Source of the DNA: Halictus rubicundus
Lineage: Eukaryota > Arthropoda > Insecta > Hymenoptera > Halictidae
Assembly (NCBI RefSeq): GCF_050948215.1
Contig: NW_027488704.1
Span: 248,001-312,000 of the forward strand
Length of the DNA stretch: 64,000 nt
Direction of reading: 5' to 3'
Under the pieces are notes generated by a model that saw nothing but the letters and a program-made list of their open reading frames with translations, did no database searches and had not been told where the DNA came from. The translations under genes and the position numbers were made by a program. Below, one piece after another: positions 1 to 14,312 of this stretch. Each line of letters begins with the position of its first letter. Positions within the stretch are counted from its first letter, which is position 1.

Positions 1-2200
1 TCTATCCTATCCACTCCTATATCGTATCCTCTAGCCTATCCTATCCTCTATCCTATCCTATCCTCTATCCTATCCTATCCTCTATCGTATCCTATCCTCT
101 ATCCTATCCTATCCTATCCTCTATCCTATCCAGTCCCCTATCCTATCCTCTATCATATCCTATCCTCTTTACTATAATATCAACTATCCTATCCTCTATC
201 CTATCCTATCCTATCCTCTATCCTATCCTATCCTCTGTCCCATCCTATACTCTATCCTATCCTATCCTCTATCCTATCGTATCCTCTATCCTATCCTATC
301 CTATCCTCTATTCTATCCAATCCCCTATCCTATCCTATCCTCTATCCTATCCTATCCTGTATCCTATTCTATCCTCTATCCTATCCAATCCTATATCCTA
401 TTCTCTATCCTATCCTATCCTATCCTCTATCCTATCCTACCCTCTATCCTATCCTATCCTATATCCTATCATATCCTCTATCCTATCCTATCCTGTATCC
501 TATTCTATCCTCTATCCTATCCAATCCTATATCCTATTCTCTATCCTATCCTATCCTATCCTCTATCCTATCCTACCCTCTATCCTATCCTATCCTATAT
601 CCTATCCTATCCTCTATCCTATCCTATCCTCTATCCTATTCTATCCTCTATCCTATCCAATCCTATATCCTATTCTCTATCCTATCCTATCCTCTATCGT
701 ATCCTATCCTCTATCCTATCCACTCCTATATCGTATCCTCTAGCCTATCCTATCCTCTATCCTATCCTACCCTCTATCCTATCCTATTCTATATCCTATC
801 CTATCCTCTATCCTATCCTATCCTCAATCCTATCCTATCTTCTATCATATCCTATCCTCTATCGTATCCTATCTTCTATCGTATCCTATCCTCTATCCTA
901 TCCAATCCTCTATCCTATCCTCTATCCTATCCTATCCTCTATCCTATCCTATACTCAATCCTATCCTATCCTATCCTCCATCCTGTCCGATCCTCCATCC
1001 TATCCAATCCCCTATTATATCCTTCTCTACCCTATCCTATCCTCTATCCTATCCTATCCTCTATCCTATCCTCTCCTCAATCCTATCCTATCCTCTATCC
1101 TATCCTCTCCTCAATCCTATCCTATCCTCTATCCTATCCTATACTCTATCCTATTCAATCTCATATCCTATCCTATCCTCTATCATATCCTATCCTCTAT
1201 CGTATCCTATCTTCTATCGTATCCTATCCTCTATTCTATCCAATCCTGTATCCTATCCTCTATCCTATCCTATACTCTATCCTATTCAATCTCATATCCT
1301 ATCCTATCCTCTATCATATCCTATCCTCTATCGTATCCTATCTTCTATCGTATCCTATCCTCTATCCTATCCAATCCTCTATCCTATCCTCTATCCTATC
1401 CTATTCTCTATCCTATCCTATCCTCAATCCTATCCTATCCTATCCTCCATCCTATCCTATCCTCCATCCTATCCAATCCCCTATCCTATCCTCAATCCTA
1501 TCCTATCCTCTATCCTATCCTATCCTCAATCCTATCCCATCCTCAATCCTATCCTATCCTCTATCCTATCCTCTTCTCTATCCTATCCTATCCTCTATCC
1601 TATCCTATCCTCAATCCTATCCTATCCTCTATGCTATCCTATCCCCAATTCGATCATATCCTCAAATCTATCCTATCCTCTATCCTATCCTATCCTGAAT
1701 CCTATCCTCTCCTCATTCCTATACTATTGTATCCTCTATCCTATCCTATCCTCTATCCTATCCTATCCTCAATCCTATCCTATCCTCTATCCTATCCTAT
1801 CCTCTATCCTATCCTATACTCAATCCTATCCTATCCTATCCTCCATCCTGTCCGATCCTCCATCTTATCCAATCCCCTATCCTATCCTCTATCCTATCCT
1901 ATCCTCTATCCTATCCTATCCTCTATCCTATCTTATCCTCTATCCTATCCTATCCTCTATCCTATCCTCTCCTCAATCCTATCCTATCCTCAATCCTATC
2001 CTATCTTATCCTCTATCCTATCCTATCATCTATCATATCCTATCCTCTATCCTATCCTATCGTCTATCCTATCCTATCCTCCATAATATCGTATCCTCTA
2101 TCCTATCCTATCCTCTATCCTATCATATCCTCTATCCTATCCTATCCTCTATCCTATCCTATCCTGTATCCTATTCTATCCTCTATCCTATCCAATCCTA
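1..2200 (+). repeat. Satellite block, subfamily without the ATAATACCATG box
   Basis: This stretch carries the variants CTCTAGCC (near 31 and 731), TCTTTACTATAATATC (166) and CCCCAATTCGATC (after 1631). The same variants recur at 13-26 kb. Positions 1-950 follow roughly the order seen from about 13.03 kb (offset about 13.0 kb), and 1631-2086 matches 15402-15857 and 23306-23761. It therefore belongs to the 12-27 kb subfamily, although a different block lies between them. Confidence 0.75.
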
Positions 2201-2234
2201 TATCCTATTCTCTATCCTATCCTATCCTATCCTC

Positions 2235-5200
2235 TATCCTATCCTACCCTCTATCCTATCCTATCCTATATCCTATCATATCCTCTATCCTATCCTATGC
2301 TCTATCCTATCCTATCCTGTATCCTATTCTATCCTCTATCCTATCCAATCCTATATCCTATTCTCTATCCTATCCTATCCTATCCTCTATCCTATCCTAC
2401 CCTCTATCCTATCCTATCCTATATCCTATCATATCCTCTATCCTATCCTATCCTGTATCCTATTCTATCCTCTATCCTATCCAATCCTATATCCTATTCT
2501 CTATCCTATCCTATCCTATCCTCTATCCTATCCTACCCTCTATCCTATCCTATCCTATATCCTATCCTATCCTCTATCCTATCCTATCCTATATCCTATC
2601 ATATCCTCTATCCTATCCTATCCTGTATCCTATTCTATCCTCTATCCTATCCAATCCTATATCCTATTCTCTATCCTATCCTATCCTATCCTCTATCCTA
2701 TCCTACCCTCTATCCTATCCTATCCTATATCCTATCCTATCCTCTATCCTATCCTATCCTCTATCCTATTCTATCCTCTATCCTATCCAATCCTATATCC
2801 TATTCTCTATCCTATCCTATCCTCTATCGTATCCTATCCTCTATCCTATCCAATCCTCTATCCTATCCTCTATCCTATCCTATCCTCTATCCTATCCTAT
2901 ACTCAATCCTATCCTATCCTATCCTCCATCCTGTCCGATCCTCCATCCTATCCAATCCCCTATTATATCCTTCTCTACCCTATCCTATCCTCTATCCTAT
3001 CCTATCCTCTATCCTATCCTCTCCTCAATCCTATCCTATCCTCTATCCTATCCTCTCCTCAATCCTATCCTATCCTCTATCCTATCCTATCCTCTATCCT
3101 ATTCAATCTCATATCCTATCCTATCCTCTATCATATCCTATCCTCTATCGTATCCTATCTTCTATCGTATCCTATCCTCTATTCTATCCAATCCTGTATC
3201 CTATCCTCTATCCTATCCTATCCTCTATCCTATCCTATACTCAATCCTATCCTATCCTATCCTCCATCCTGTCCGATCCTCCATCTTATCCAATCCCTTA
3301 TCCTATCCTTCTCTACCCTATCCTATCCTCTATCCTATCCTATCCTCTATCCTATCCTATCCTCTATCCTATCTTATCCTCTATCCTATCCTATCCTCTA
3401 TCCTATCTTATCCTCTATCCTATCCTATACTCTATCCTATTCAATCTCATATCCTATCCTATCCTCTATCATATCCTATCCTCTATCGTATCCTATCTTC
3501 TATCGTATCCTATCCTCTATCCTATCCAATCCTCTATCCTATCCTCTATCCTATCCTATTCTCTATCCTATCCTATCCTCAATCCTATCCTATTCTATAT
3601 CCTATCCTATCCTCTATCCTATCCTATCCTCTATCCTATTCAATCTCATATCCTATCCTATCCTCTATCATATCCTATCCTCTATCGTATCCTATCTTCT
3701 ATCGTATCCTATCCTCTATTCTATCCAATCCTGTATCCTATCCTCTATCCTATCCTATCCTCTATCCTATCCTATACTCAATCCTATCCTATCCTATCCT
3801 CCATCCTGTCCGATCCTCCATCTTATCCAATCCCTTATCCTATCCTTCTCTACCCTATCCTATCCTCTATCCTATCCTATCCTCTATCCTATCCTATCCT
3901 CTATCCTATCTTATCCTCTATCCTATCCTATCCTCTATCCTATCTTATCCTCTATCCTATCCTATACTCTATCCTATTCAATCTCATGTCCTATCCTATC
4001 CTCTATCATATCCTATCCTCTATCGTATCCTATCTTCTATCGTATCCTATCCTCTATCCTATCCAATCCTCTATCCTATCCTCTATCCTATCCTATTCTC
4101 TATCCTATCCTATCCTCAATCCTATCCTATCCTCAATCCTATCCTATCCTATCCTCCATCCTATCCTATCCTCCATCCTATCCAATCCCCTATCCTATCC
4201 TCAATCCTATCCTATCCTCATTCCTATCCTATCCTCAATCCTATCCTATCCTCAATCCTATCGTATCCTCTATCCTATCCTATCCTCTATCCTATCCTAT
4301 CCTCAATCCTATCCTATCCTCAATCCTATCCTATACTATCCTCTATCCTATCCTATCCTCTATCCTATAATATATTCTATCCCATCCTAATATCTATCCT
4401 ATCAATCCCCTATCCTATCCTCTATCCTATCCTATCCTCTATCCTATCCAATTCTCTATCCTATCCTATCCTCTATCCAATCCTATCCTTAATCCTATCC
4501 TATCCTCAATCCTAACCTATCCTCTATCCTATCCTATCCTCTATCCTATCCTATCCTCTATCATATCCTATCCTCTATCGTATCCTATCCTCTATCGTAT
4601 CCAATCCTCTATCCTATCCTCTATCCTATCCTATCCTCTATCCTATCCTATCATCTATCCTATCCTATTCTCTATCCTATCCTATCCTCTATCCTATCCT
4701 ATCCACTATCGTATGCTCTATCCTATCCTATCCTCTATCCTATCCCATCCACTATCGTATGCTCTATCCTATCCTATCCTCTATCCTATCCAATCCCCTA
4801 TCCTATCCTCTACTCTATCCTATCCTCAACCCTATAATACCATGTATCCTATCCTATTCTCTATCCTATCCTATCCTATCGTGTATCGTATGCTCTATCC
4901 TATCCTATCCACTATCCTATCCTATCCTCTATCCAATCCTATCGTCTATCCTACCCTATCCTCTATCCTATCCTATCCTCTATCCTATCCTATCCTCTAT
5001 CCTATAATATCCTCTATCCCATCCTAATCTCTATCCTATCAATCCCCTATCCTATCCTCTATCCTATCCTATCCTCTATCCTATCCAATTCTCTATCCTA
5101 TCCTATCCTCTATCCAATCCTATCCTTAATCCTATCCTATCCTCAATCCTAACCTATCCTCTATCCTATCCTATCCTCTATCCTATCTTATCCTCTATCC

Positions 5201-6340
5201 TATCCTGTCCTCTATTCTATCCTATCCTCTATCTTATCATATCCACTATCCTATCCTATACTCTATCCTATTCTATCCTCTATCTTATCATATCCACTAT
5301 CCTATCCTATACTCTATCCTATTCTATCCTCTATCCTATCCTATCATCAATCCAATGCTATCCTCTATCCTATCCTATCCTCTATCGTATCCTATCCTCT
5401 ATCGTATCCAATCCTCTATCCTATCCTCTATCCTATCCTATCCTCTATCCTATCCTATCATCTATCCTATCCTATTCTCTATCCTATCCTATCCTCTATC
5501 CTATTCTATCCACTATCGTATGCTCTATCCTATCCAATCCCCTATCCTATCCTCTACCCTATCCTATCCTCAACCCTATAATACCATGTATCCTATCCTA
5601 TTCTCTATCCTATCCTATCCTATCCTCTATCGTATGCTCTATCCTATCCTATCCACTATCCTATCCTATCCTCTATCCTATCCTATCGTCTATCCTATCC
5701 TATCCTCTATCCTATCCTATCCTCTATCCCATCCTAATCTCTATCCTATCAATCCCCTATCCTATCCTCTATCCTATCCTATCCTCTATCCTATCCTATT
5801 CTCTATCCTACCCTATCCTCTATCCTATAATATCCTCTATCCCATCCTAATCTCTATCCTATCAATCCCCTATCCTATCCTCTATCCTATCTTATCCTCT
5901 ATCCTATCCTGTCCTCTATTCTATCCTATCCTCTATCTTATCATATCCACTATCCTATCCTATACTCTGTCCTATTCTATCCTCTATCCTATCTTATCCT
6001 CAATCCAATGCTATCCTCTATCCTATCCTATCCTCTATCGTATCCTATCCTCTATCGTATCCAATCCTCTATCCTATCCTCTATCCTATCCTATCCTCTA
6101 TCCTATCCTATCATCTATCCTATCCTATTCTCTATCCTATCCTATCCTCTATCCTATCCTATCCACTATCGTATGCTCTATCCTATCCAATCCCCTATCC
6201 TATCCTCTACCCTATCCTATCCTCAACCCTATAATACCATGTATCCTATCCTATTCTCTATCCTATCCTATCCTATCCTCCATCGTATGCTCTATCCTAT
6301 CCTATCCACTATCCTATCCTATCCTCTATCCTATCCTATC
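2235..6340 (+). repeat. Higher-order duplication, copy A of about 4.1 kb
   Basis: Rare variants fall in the same order here and in 6626-10172. The offset is 4391 bp before about 3.1 kb and 3854 bp after about 4.1 kb; the 537-bp difference is a tandem duplication present only in this copy. Anchors are CTGTCCGATC at 2931, 3269 and 3806, the ATAATATATTC variant at 4367, and ATAATACCATG boxes with ATG at 4842, 5586 and 6239. Edges are approximate, because they fall within short satellite units. Confidence 0.85.
3060..4135 (+). repeat. Tandem duplication of a 537-bp segment inside copy A
   Basis: Landmarks in the first half recur 537 bp later: ATTCAATCTC at 3101 and 3638, CTGTATCC at 3194 and 3731, CTGTCCGATC at 3269 and 3806. 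The similarity fades near 3071 on the left and near 4129 on the right. Since 537 is a multiple of 3, the artefactual reading frame through it also shows a 179-residue duplication. Copy B carries only one unit, so either copy A gained one or copy B lost one. Confidence 0.88.
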
Positions 6341-6625
6341 CTCTATCCTATCCTATCCTATCCTCTATCCTATCCTATCCTCTGTCCCATCCTATACTCT
6401 ATCCTATCCTATCCTCTATCCTATCGTATCCTCTATCCTATCCTATCCTATCCTCTATTCTATCCAATCCCCTATCCTATCCTATCCTCTATCCTATCCT
6501 ATCCTGTATCCTATTCTATCCTCTATCCTATCCAATCCTATATCCTATTCTCTATCCTATCCTATCCTATCCTCTATCCTATCCTACCCTCTATCCTATC
6601 CTATCCTATATCCTATCATATCCTC

Positions 6626-9600
6626 TATCCTATCCTACCCTCTATCCTATCCTATCCTATATCCTATCATATCCTCTATCCTATCCTATCCTCTATCCTA
6701 TCCTATCCTGTATCCTATTCTATCCTCTATCCTATCCAATCCTATATCCTATTCTCTATCCTATCCTATCCTATCCTCTATCCTATCCTACCCTCTATCC
6801 TATCCTATCCTATATCCTATCATATCCTCTATCCTATCCTATCCTGTATCCTATTCTATCCTCTATCCTATCCAATCCTATATCCTATTCTCTATCCTAT
6901 CCTATCCTATCCTCTATCCTATCCTACCCTCTATCCTATCCTATCCTATATCCTATCCTATCCTCTATCCTATCCTATCCTATATCCTATCATATCCTCT
7001 ATCCTATCCTATCCTGTATCCTATTCTATCCTCTATCCTATCCAATCCTATATTCTATTCTCTATCCTATCCTATCCTATCCTCTATCCTATCCTACCCT
7101 CTATCCTATCCTATCCTATATCCTATCCTATCCTCTATCCTATCCTATCCTCTATCCTATTCTATCCTCTATCCTATCCAATCCTATATCCTATTCTCTA
7201 TCCTATCCTATCCTCTATCGTATCCTATCCTCTATCCTATCCAATCCTCTATCCTATCCTCTATCCTATCCTATCCTCTATCCTATCCTATACTCAATCC
7301 TATCCTATCCTATCCTCCATCCTGTCCGATCCTCCATCCTATCCAATCCCCTATTATATCCTTCTCTACCCTATCCTATCCTCTATCCTATCCTATCCTC
7401 TATCCTATCCTCTCCTCAATCCTATCCTATCCTCTATCCTATCCTCTCCTCAATCCTATCCTATCCTCTATCCTATCCTATCCTCTATCCTATTCAATCT
7501 CATATCCTATCCTATCCTCTATCATATCCTATCCTCTATCGTATCCTATCTTCTATCGTATCCTATCCTCTATTCTATCCAATCCTGTATCCTATCCTCT
7601 ATCCTATCCTATCCTCTATCCTATCCTATACTCAATCCTATCCTATCCTATCCTCCATCCTGTCCGATCCTCCATCTTATCCAATCCCTTATCCTATCCT
7701 TCTCTACCCTATCCTATCCTCTATCCTATCCTATCCTCTATCCTATCCTATCCTCTATCCTATCTTATCCTCTATCCTATCCTATCCTCTATCCTATCTT
7801 ATCCTCTATCCTATCCTATACTCTATCCTATTCAATCTCATATCCTATCCTATCCTCTATCATATCCTATCCTCTATCGTATCCTATCTTCTATCGTATC
7901 CTATCCTCTATCCTATCCAATCCTCTATCCTATCCTCTATCCTATCCTATTCTCTATCCTATCCTATCCTCAATCCTATCCTATCCTCAATCCTATCCTA
8001 TCCTATCCTCCATCCTATCCTATCCTCCATCCTATCCAATCCCCTATCCTATCCTCAATCCTATCCTATCCTCATTCCTATCCTATCCTCAATCCTATCC
8101 TATCCTCAATCCTATCGTATCCTCTATCCTATCCTATCCTCTATCCTATCCTATCCTCAATCCTATCCTATCCTCAATCCTATCCTATACTATCCTCTAT
8201 CCTATCCTATCCTCTATCCTATAATATATTCTATCCCATCCTAATATCTATCCTATCAATCCCCTATCCTATCCTCTATCCTATCCTATCCTCTATCCTA
8301 TCCAATTCTCTATCCTATCCTATCCTCTATCCAATCCTATCCTTAATCCTATCCTATCCTCAATCCTAACCTATCCTCTATCCTATCCTATCCTCTATCC
8401 TATCCTATCCTCTATCATATCCTATCCTCTATCGTATCCTATCCTCTATCGTATCCAATCCTCTATCCTATCCTCTATCCTATCCTATCCTCTATCCTAT
8501 CCTATCATCTATCCTATCCTATTCTCTATCCTATCCTATCCTCTATCCTATCCTATCCACTATCGTATGCTCTATCCAATCCTATCCTCTATCCTATCCC
8601 ATCCACTATCGTATGCTCTATCCTATCCTATCCTCTATCCTATCCAATCCCCTATCCTATCCTCTACTCTATCCTATCCTCAACCCTATAATACCATGTA
8701 TCCTACCCTATTCTCTATCCTATCGTATCCTATCGTGTATCGTATGCTCTATCCTATCCTATCCACTATCCTATCCTATCCTCTATCCAATCCTATCGTC
8801 TATCCTACCCTATCCTCTATCCTATCCTATCCTCTATCCTATCCTATCCTCTATCCTATAATATCCTCTATCCCATCCTAATCTCTATCCTATCAATCCC
8901 CTATCCTATCCTCTATCCTATCCTATCCTCTATCCTATCCAATTCTCTATCCTATCCTATCCTCTATCCAATCCTATCCTTAATCCTATCCTATCCTCAA
9001 TCCTAACCTATCCTCTATCCTATCCTATCCTCTATCCTATCTTATCCTCTATCCTATCCTGTCCTCTATTCTATCCTATCCTCTATCTTATCATATCCAC
9101 TATCCTATCCTATACTCTATCCTATTCTATCCTCTATCTTATCATATCCACTATCCTATCCTATACTCTATCCTATTCTATCCTCTATCCTATCCTATCA
9201 TCAATCCAATGCTATCCTCTATCCTATCCTATCCTCTATCGTATCCTATCCTCTATCGTATCCAATCCTCTATCCTATCCTCTATCCTATCCTATCCTCT
9301 ATCCTATCCTATCATCTATCCTATCCTATTCTCTATCCTATCCTATCCTCTATCCTATTCTATCCACTATCGTATGCTCTATCCTATCCAATCCCCTATC
9401 CTATCCTCTACCCTATCCTATCCTCAACCCTATAATACCATGTATCCTATCCTATCCTCTATCGTATGCTCTATCCTATCCTATCCACTATCCTATCCTA
9501 TCCTCTATCCTATCCTATCGTCTATCCTATCCTATCCTCTATCCTATCCTATCCTCTATCCCATCCTAATCTCTATCCTATCAATCCCCTATCCTATCCT

Positions 9601-10172
9601 CTATCCTATCCTATCCTCTATCCTATCCTATTCTCTATCCTACCCTATCCTCTATCCTATAATATCCTCTATCCCATCCTAATCTCTATCCTATCAATCC
9701 CCTATCCTATCCTCTATCCTATCTTATCCTCTATCCTATCCTGTCCTCTATTCTATCCTATCCTCTATCTTATCATATCCACTATCCTATCCTATACTCT
9801 GTCCTATTCTATCCTCTATCCTATCCTATCCTCAATCCAATGCTATCCTCTATCCTATCCTATCCTCTATCGTATCCTATCCTCTATCGTATCCAATCCT
9901 CTATCCTATCCTCTATCCTATCCTATCCTCTATCCTATCCTATCATCTATCCTATCCTATTCTCTATCCTATCCTATCCTCTATCCTATCCTATCCACTA
10001 TCGTATGCTCTATCCTATCCAATCCCCTATCCTATCCTCTACCCTATCCTATCCTCAACCCTATAATACCATGTATCCTATCCTATTCTCTATCCTATCC
10101 TATCCTATCCTCCATCGTATGCTCTATCCTATCCTATCCACTATCCTATCCTATCCTCTATCCTATCCTATC
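6626..10172 (+). repeat. Higher-order duplication, copy B of about 3.5 kb
   Basis: This is the partner of 2235-6340 in direct orientation, about 290 bp downstream of it. CTGTCCGATC occurs at 7322 and 7660, the ATAATATATTC variant at 8221, and ATAATACCATG boxes have their ATG at 8696, 9440 and 10071. Compared with copy A it lacks the 537-bp duplication and a further 22 bp just after the box at 9440, after which the offset becomes 3832. A few substitutions near 8573 and 8705 show that the copies have begun to diverge. Confidence 0.85.
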
Positions 10173-12300
10173 CTCTATCCTATTCAATCTCATATCCTAT
10201 CCTATCCTCTATCATATCCTATCCTCTATCGTATCATATCTTCTATCGTATCCTATCCTCTATCCTATCCAATCCTCTATCCTATCCTCTATCCTATCCT
10301 GTCCTCTATCCTATCCTATCCTCAATCCTATCCTATCCTATCCTCCATCCTATCCTATCCTCCATCCTATCCAATCCCCTATCCTATCCTCAATCCTATC
10401 CTATCCTATCCTCAATCCTATCGTGTCCTCTATCCTATAGTATCCTCTATCCTATCCTATCCTCTATCCTATCCTATCCTCAATCCTATCCTATCCTCAA
10501 TCCTATCCTATCCTATCCTCTATCCTATCCTATCATCTATCATATCCTATCCTCTATCCTATCCTATCGTCTATCCTATCCTATCCTCTATCCTATCCTA
10601 TCCTCTATCCTATCCTCTCCTCAATCCTATCCTATCCTCTATCCTATCCTCTATCCTATCCTCTCCTCAATCCTATCCTATCCTCTATCCTATCCTATCC
10701 CCTATCCTATTCAATCTCATATCCTATCCTATCCTCTATCATATCCTATCCTCTATCGTATCCTATCTTCTATCGTATCCTATCCTCTATCCTATCCTAT
10801 CCTCTATCCTATCCTCTATCCTATCCTCTACCCTATCCTATCCTCTATTATATCCAATTCTCTATCCTATCCTATCCTCTATCATATCCTATCCTATATC
10901 CTATCCTATCCTCTATCCTATCCTATCCTCTATCCTATCCTCTCCTCAATCCTATCCTATCCTCTATCCTATCCAATTCTCTATCCTATCCTATCCTCTA
11001 TCATATCCTATCCTCTATCCTATCCTATCCTCTATCCTATCCTATCCTCTATCCTATCCTTTCCTCAATCCTATCCTATCCTCAATCCTAACCTAACCTC
11101 TATCCTATCCTATTCTCTATCCTATCCTATCCTCTATCCTATCCTATCCTCTATCCTATCCTATTCTCTATCCTATCCTCTCCTCAATCCTATCCTATCC
11201 TCTATCCTATCCTCTATCCTATCCTCTCCTCAATCCTATCCTATCCTCTATGCTATCCTATCCTCTATCCTATTCAATCTCATATCCTATCCTATCGTCT
11301 ATCATATCCTATCCTCTATCCTTTTCTCTATCCTATCCTCTATCCTATCCTATCCTCTATCCTATCCTCTCCTCAATCCTATCCTATCCTCAATCCTATC
11401 CTATCCTCTATCCTATCTTATCCTCTATCCTATCCTGTACTCTATTCTATCCTATCCTCTATCTTATCCTATCCACTATCCTATCCTATCCTCTATCCTA
11501 TTCTATCCTCTATTCTATCCTATCCTCAATCCAATCCTATCCTCTATCCTATAATATCCTCTATCCTATAATATATTCTATCCCATCCTAATCTCTATCC
11601 TATCAATCCCCTATCCTATCCTCTATCCTATCCTATCCTCTATCCTATCCAATTCTCTATCCTATCCTATCCTCTATCATATCCTATCCTCTATCCTATC
11701 CTATCCTCTATCCTATCCTATCCTCTATCCTATCCTATCCTCTATCCTATCCTATCCTCTATCCTATCCTATCCTCTATCCTATCCTATCCTCTATCCTA
11801 TCCTATCCTCTATCCTATCCTATCCTCTATCCTATCCTATCCTCTATCCTATCCTATCCTCAATCCTATCCTATCCTCTATCCTATCCTATCCTCTATCC
11901 TATCCTATACTCAATCCTATCCTATCCTATCCTCCATCCTGTCCGATCCTCCATCTTATCCAATCCCCTATCCTATCCTTCTCTACCCTATCCTATCCTC
12001 TATCCTATCCTATCCTCTATCCTATCCTATCCTCTATCCTATCTTATCCTCTATCCTATCCTATCCTCTATCCTATCCTCTCCTCAATCCTATCCTATCC
12101 TCTATCCTATCCTCTATCCTATCCTCTATCCTATCCTCTCCTCAATCCTATCCTATCCTCTATCCTATCCTATCCTCTATCCTATTCAATCTCATATCCT
12201 ATCCTATCCTCTATCATATCCTATCCTCTATCGTATCCTATCTTCTATCGTATCCTATCCTCTATCCTATCCAATCCTCTATCCTATCCTCTATCCTATC
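10173..12300 (+). repeat. Mixed satellite block between two duplication domains
   Basis: This part mixes segments found on both sides and does not follow one partner for long. It holds several CTCTCCTCAATCC units and the TATTCAATCTCAT variant, and includes the ten perfect 17-mers at 11692-11861. Its right end, from about 11.69 kb, already matches 20.3 kb onward at an offset of 8604. I see no gene or non-satellite sequence in it. Confidence 0.7.
11692..11861 (+). repeat. Ten perfect consecutive 17-bp satellite units
   Basis: Counted base by base, this is exactly 170 bp made of ten identical copies of TATCCTATCCTATCCTC. It begins after a variant unit containing TATCATATCC and ends where TC is followed by AATCC. 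It is the clearest place to read the consensus and phase of the satellite. The lack of variants, unlike the flanks, suggests recent local expansion. Confidence 0.95.
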
Positions 12301-13460
12301 CTATTCTCTATCCTATCCTATCCTCAATCCTATCCTATGCTATCCTCCATCCTATCCAATCCCCTATCCTATCCTCAATCCTATCCTATCCTCATTCCTA
12401 TCCTATCCTCAATCCTATCGTATCCTCTATCCTATTGTATCCTCTATCCTATCCTATCCTCTATCCCATCCTATCCTCAATCCTATCCTATCCTATCCTC
12501 TATCCTATCCTATCATCTATCATATCCTATCCTCTATCCTATCCTATCGCCTATCCTATCCTATCCTCCATAATATCGTATCCTCTATCCTATCCTATCC
12601 TCTATCCTATCATATCCTCTATCCTATCCTATCCTGTATCCTATCCTATCCTCTATTCTATCCAATCCCCTATCCTATCCTCTATCCTATCCTATCCTCT
12701 ATCCTATCCTATCCTCTATCATATCCTATCCTCTATCATATCTTATCCTCTATCCTATTCTATCCTCTATCCAATCCAATCCTATATACTATTCACTATC
12801 CACTCCTATCCTATCCTCTATCCTATCCTACCCTCTATCCTATCCTATCCTATATCATATCCTATCCTCTATCCTATCCAATCCCCTATCCTCTCCTCTA
12901 TCCTATCCTATACTCTATCATATCCTAACCTCTATCCTATCTTATCCTCTATCCTATTCTATACTCTATCCTATCCTTTCCGCTACCCTATCCTATATCC
13001 TATCCTATCCTCTATCGTATCCTATCCTCTATCCTATCCACTCCTATATCGTATCCTCTAGCCTATCCTATCCTCTATCCTATCCTATCCTCTATCCTAT
13101 CCTATCCTCTATCGTATCCTATCCTCTATCCTATCCTATCCTATCCTCTATCATATCCTATCCTCTTTACTATAATATCAACTATCCTATCCTCTATCCT
13201 ATCCTATCCTATCCTCTATCCTATCCTATCCTCTATCCTATCATATCCTCTATCCTATCCTATCCTGTATCCTATCCTATCCTCTATTCTATCCAATCCC
13301 CTATCCTATCCTATCCTCTATCCTATCCTATCCTGTATCCTATTCTATCCTCTATCCTATCCAATCCTATATCCTATTCTCTATCCTATCCTATCCTATC
13401 CTCTATCCTATCCTACCCTCTATCCTATCCTATCCTATATCCTATCATATCCTCTATCCT
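11692..13460 (+). repeat. Segmental duplication partner of about 20.3-22.1 kb
   Basis: Variant order here matches 20.3-22.1 kb at an offset of 8604, rising to 8633 after the TCTTTACTATAATATC marker (13164 against 21797). The CTGTCCGATC anchors are 11939 and 20543. The 12435-13061 segment and its partner 21039-21665 differ by only a few bases. Small indels explain the offset change. Confidence 0.8.
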
Positions 13461-14312
13461 ATCCTATCCTGTATCCTATTCTATCCTCTATCCTATCCAA
13501 TCCTATATCCTATTCTCTATCCTATCCTATCCTATCCTCTATCCTATCCTACCCTCTATCCTATCCTATCCTATATCCTATCCTATCCTCTATCCTATCC
13601 TATCCTCTATCCTATTCTATCCTCTATCCTATACAATCCTATATCCTATTCTCTATCCTATCCTATCCTCTATCGTATCCTATCCTCTATCCTATCCACT
13701 CCTATATCGTATCCTCTAGCCTATCCTATCCTCTATCCTATCCTACCCTCTATCCTATCCTATTCTATATCCTATCCTATCCTCTATCCTATCCTATCCT
13801 CAATCCTATCCTATCCTCTATCATATCCTATCCTCTATCGTATCCTATCTTCTATCGTATCCTATCCTCTATCCTATCCAATCCTCTATCCTATCCTCTA
13901 TCCTATCCTATCCTCTATCCTATCCTATACTCAATCCTATCCTATCCTATCCTCCATCCTGTCCGATCCTCCATCCTATCCAATCCCCTATTATATCCTT
14001 CTCTACCCTATCCTATCCTCTATCCTATCCTATCCTCTATCCTATTCAATCTCATATCCTATCATATCCTCTATCATATCCTATCCTCTATCGTATCCTA
14101 TCTTCTATCGTATCCTATCCTCTATTCTATCCAATCCTGTATCCTATCCTCTATCCTATCCTATCCTCTATCCTATCCTATCCTATCCTCTATCCTATCC
14201 TATCCTATCCTCCATCCTATCCTATCCTCCAACCTATCCAATCCCCTATCCTATCCTGAATCCTATCCTCTCCTCATTCCTATACTATTGTATCCTCTAT
14301 CCTATCCTATCC

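Noticed and set aside
5355..8369. A 1004-codon + strand open frame rich in Y, P, I, L and S
   Set aside because: It is satellite read through. The 17-mer lacks stops in all + frames, other frames give the same peptide, the composition is that of the repeat, and boundaries fall at chance stop variants. The same applies to every long frame within 1-58204 and 60521-64000.
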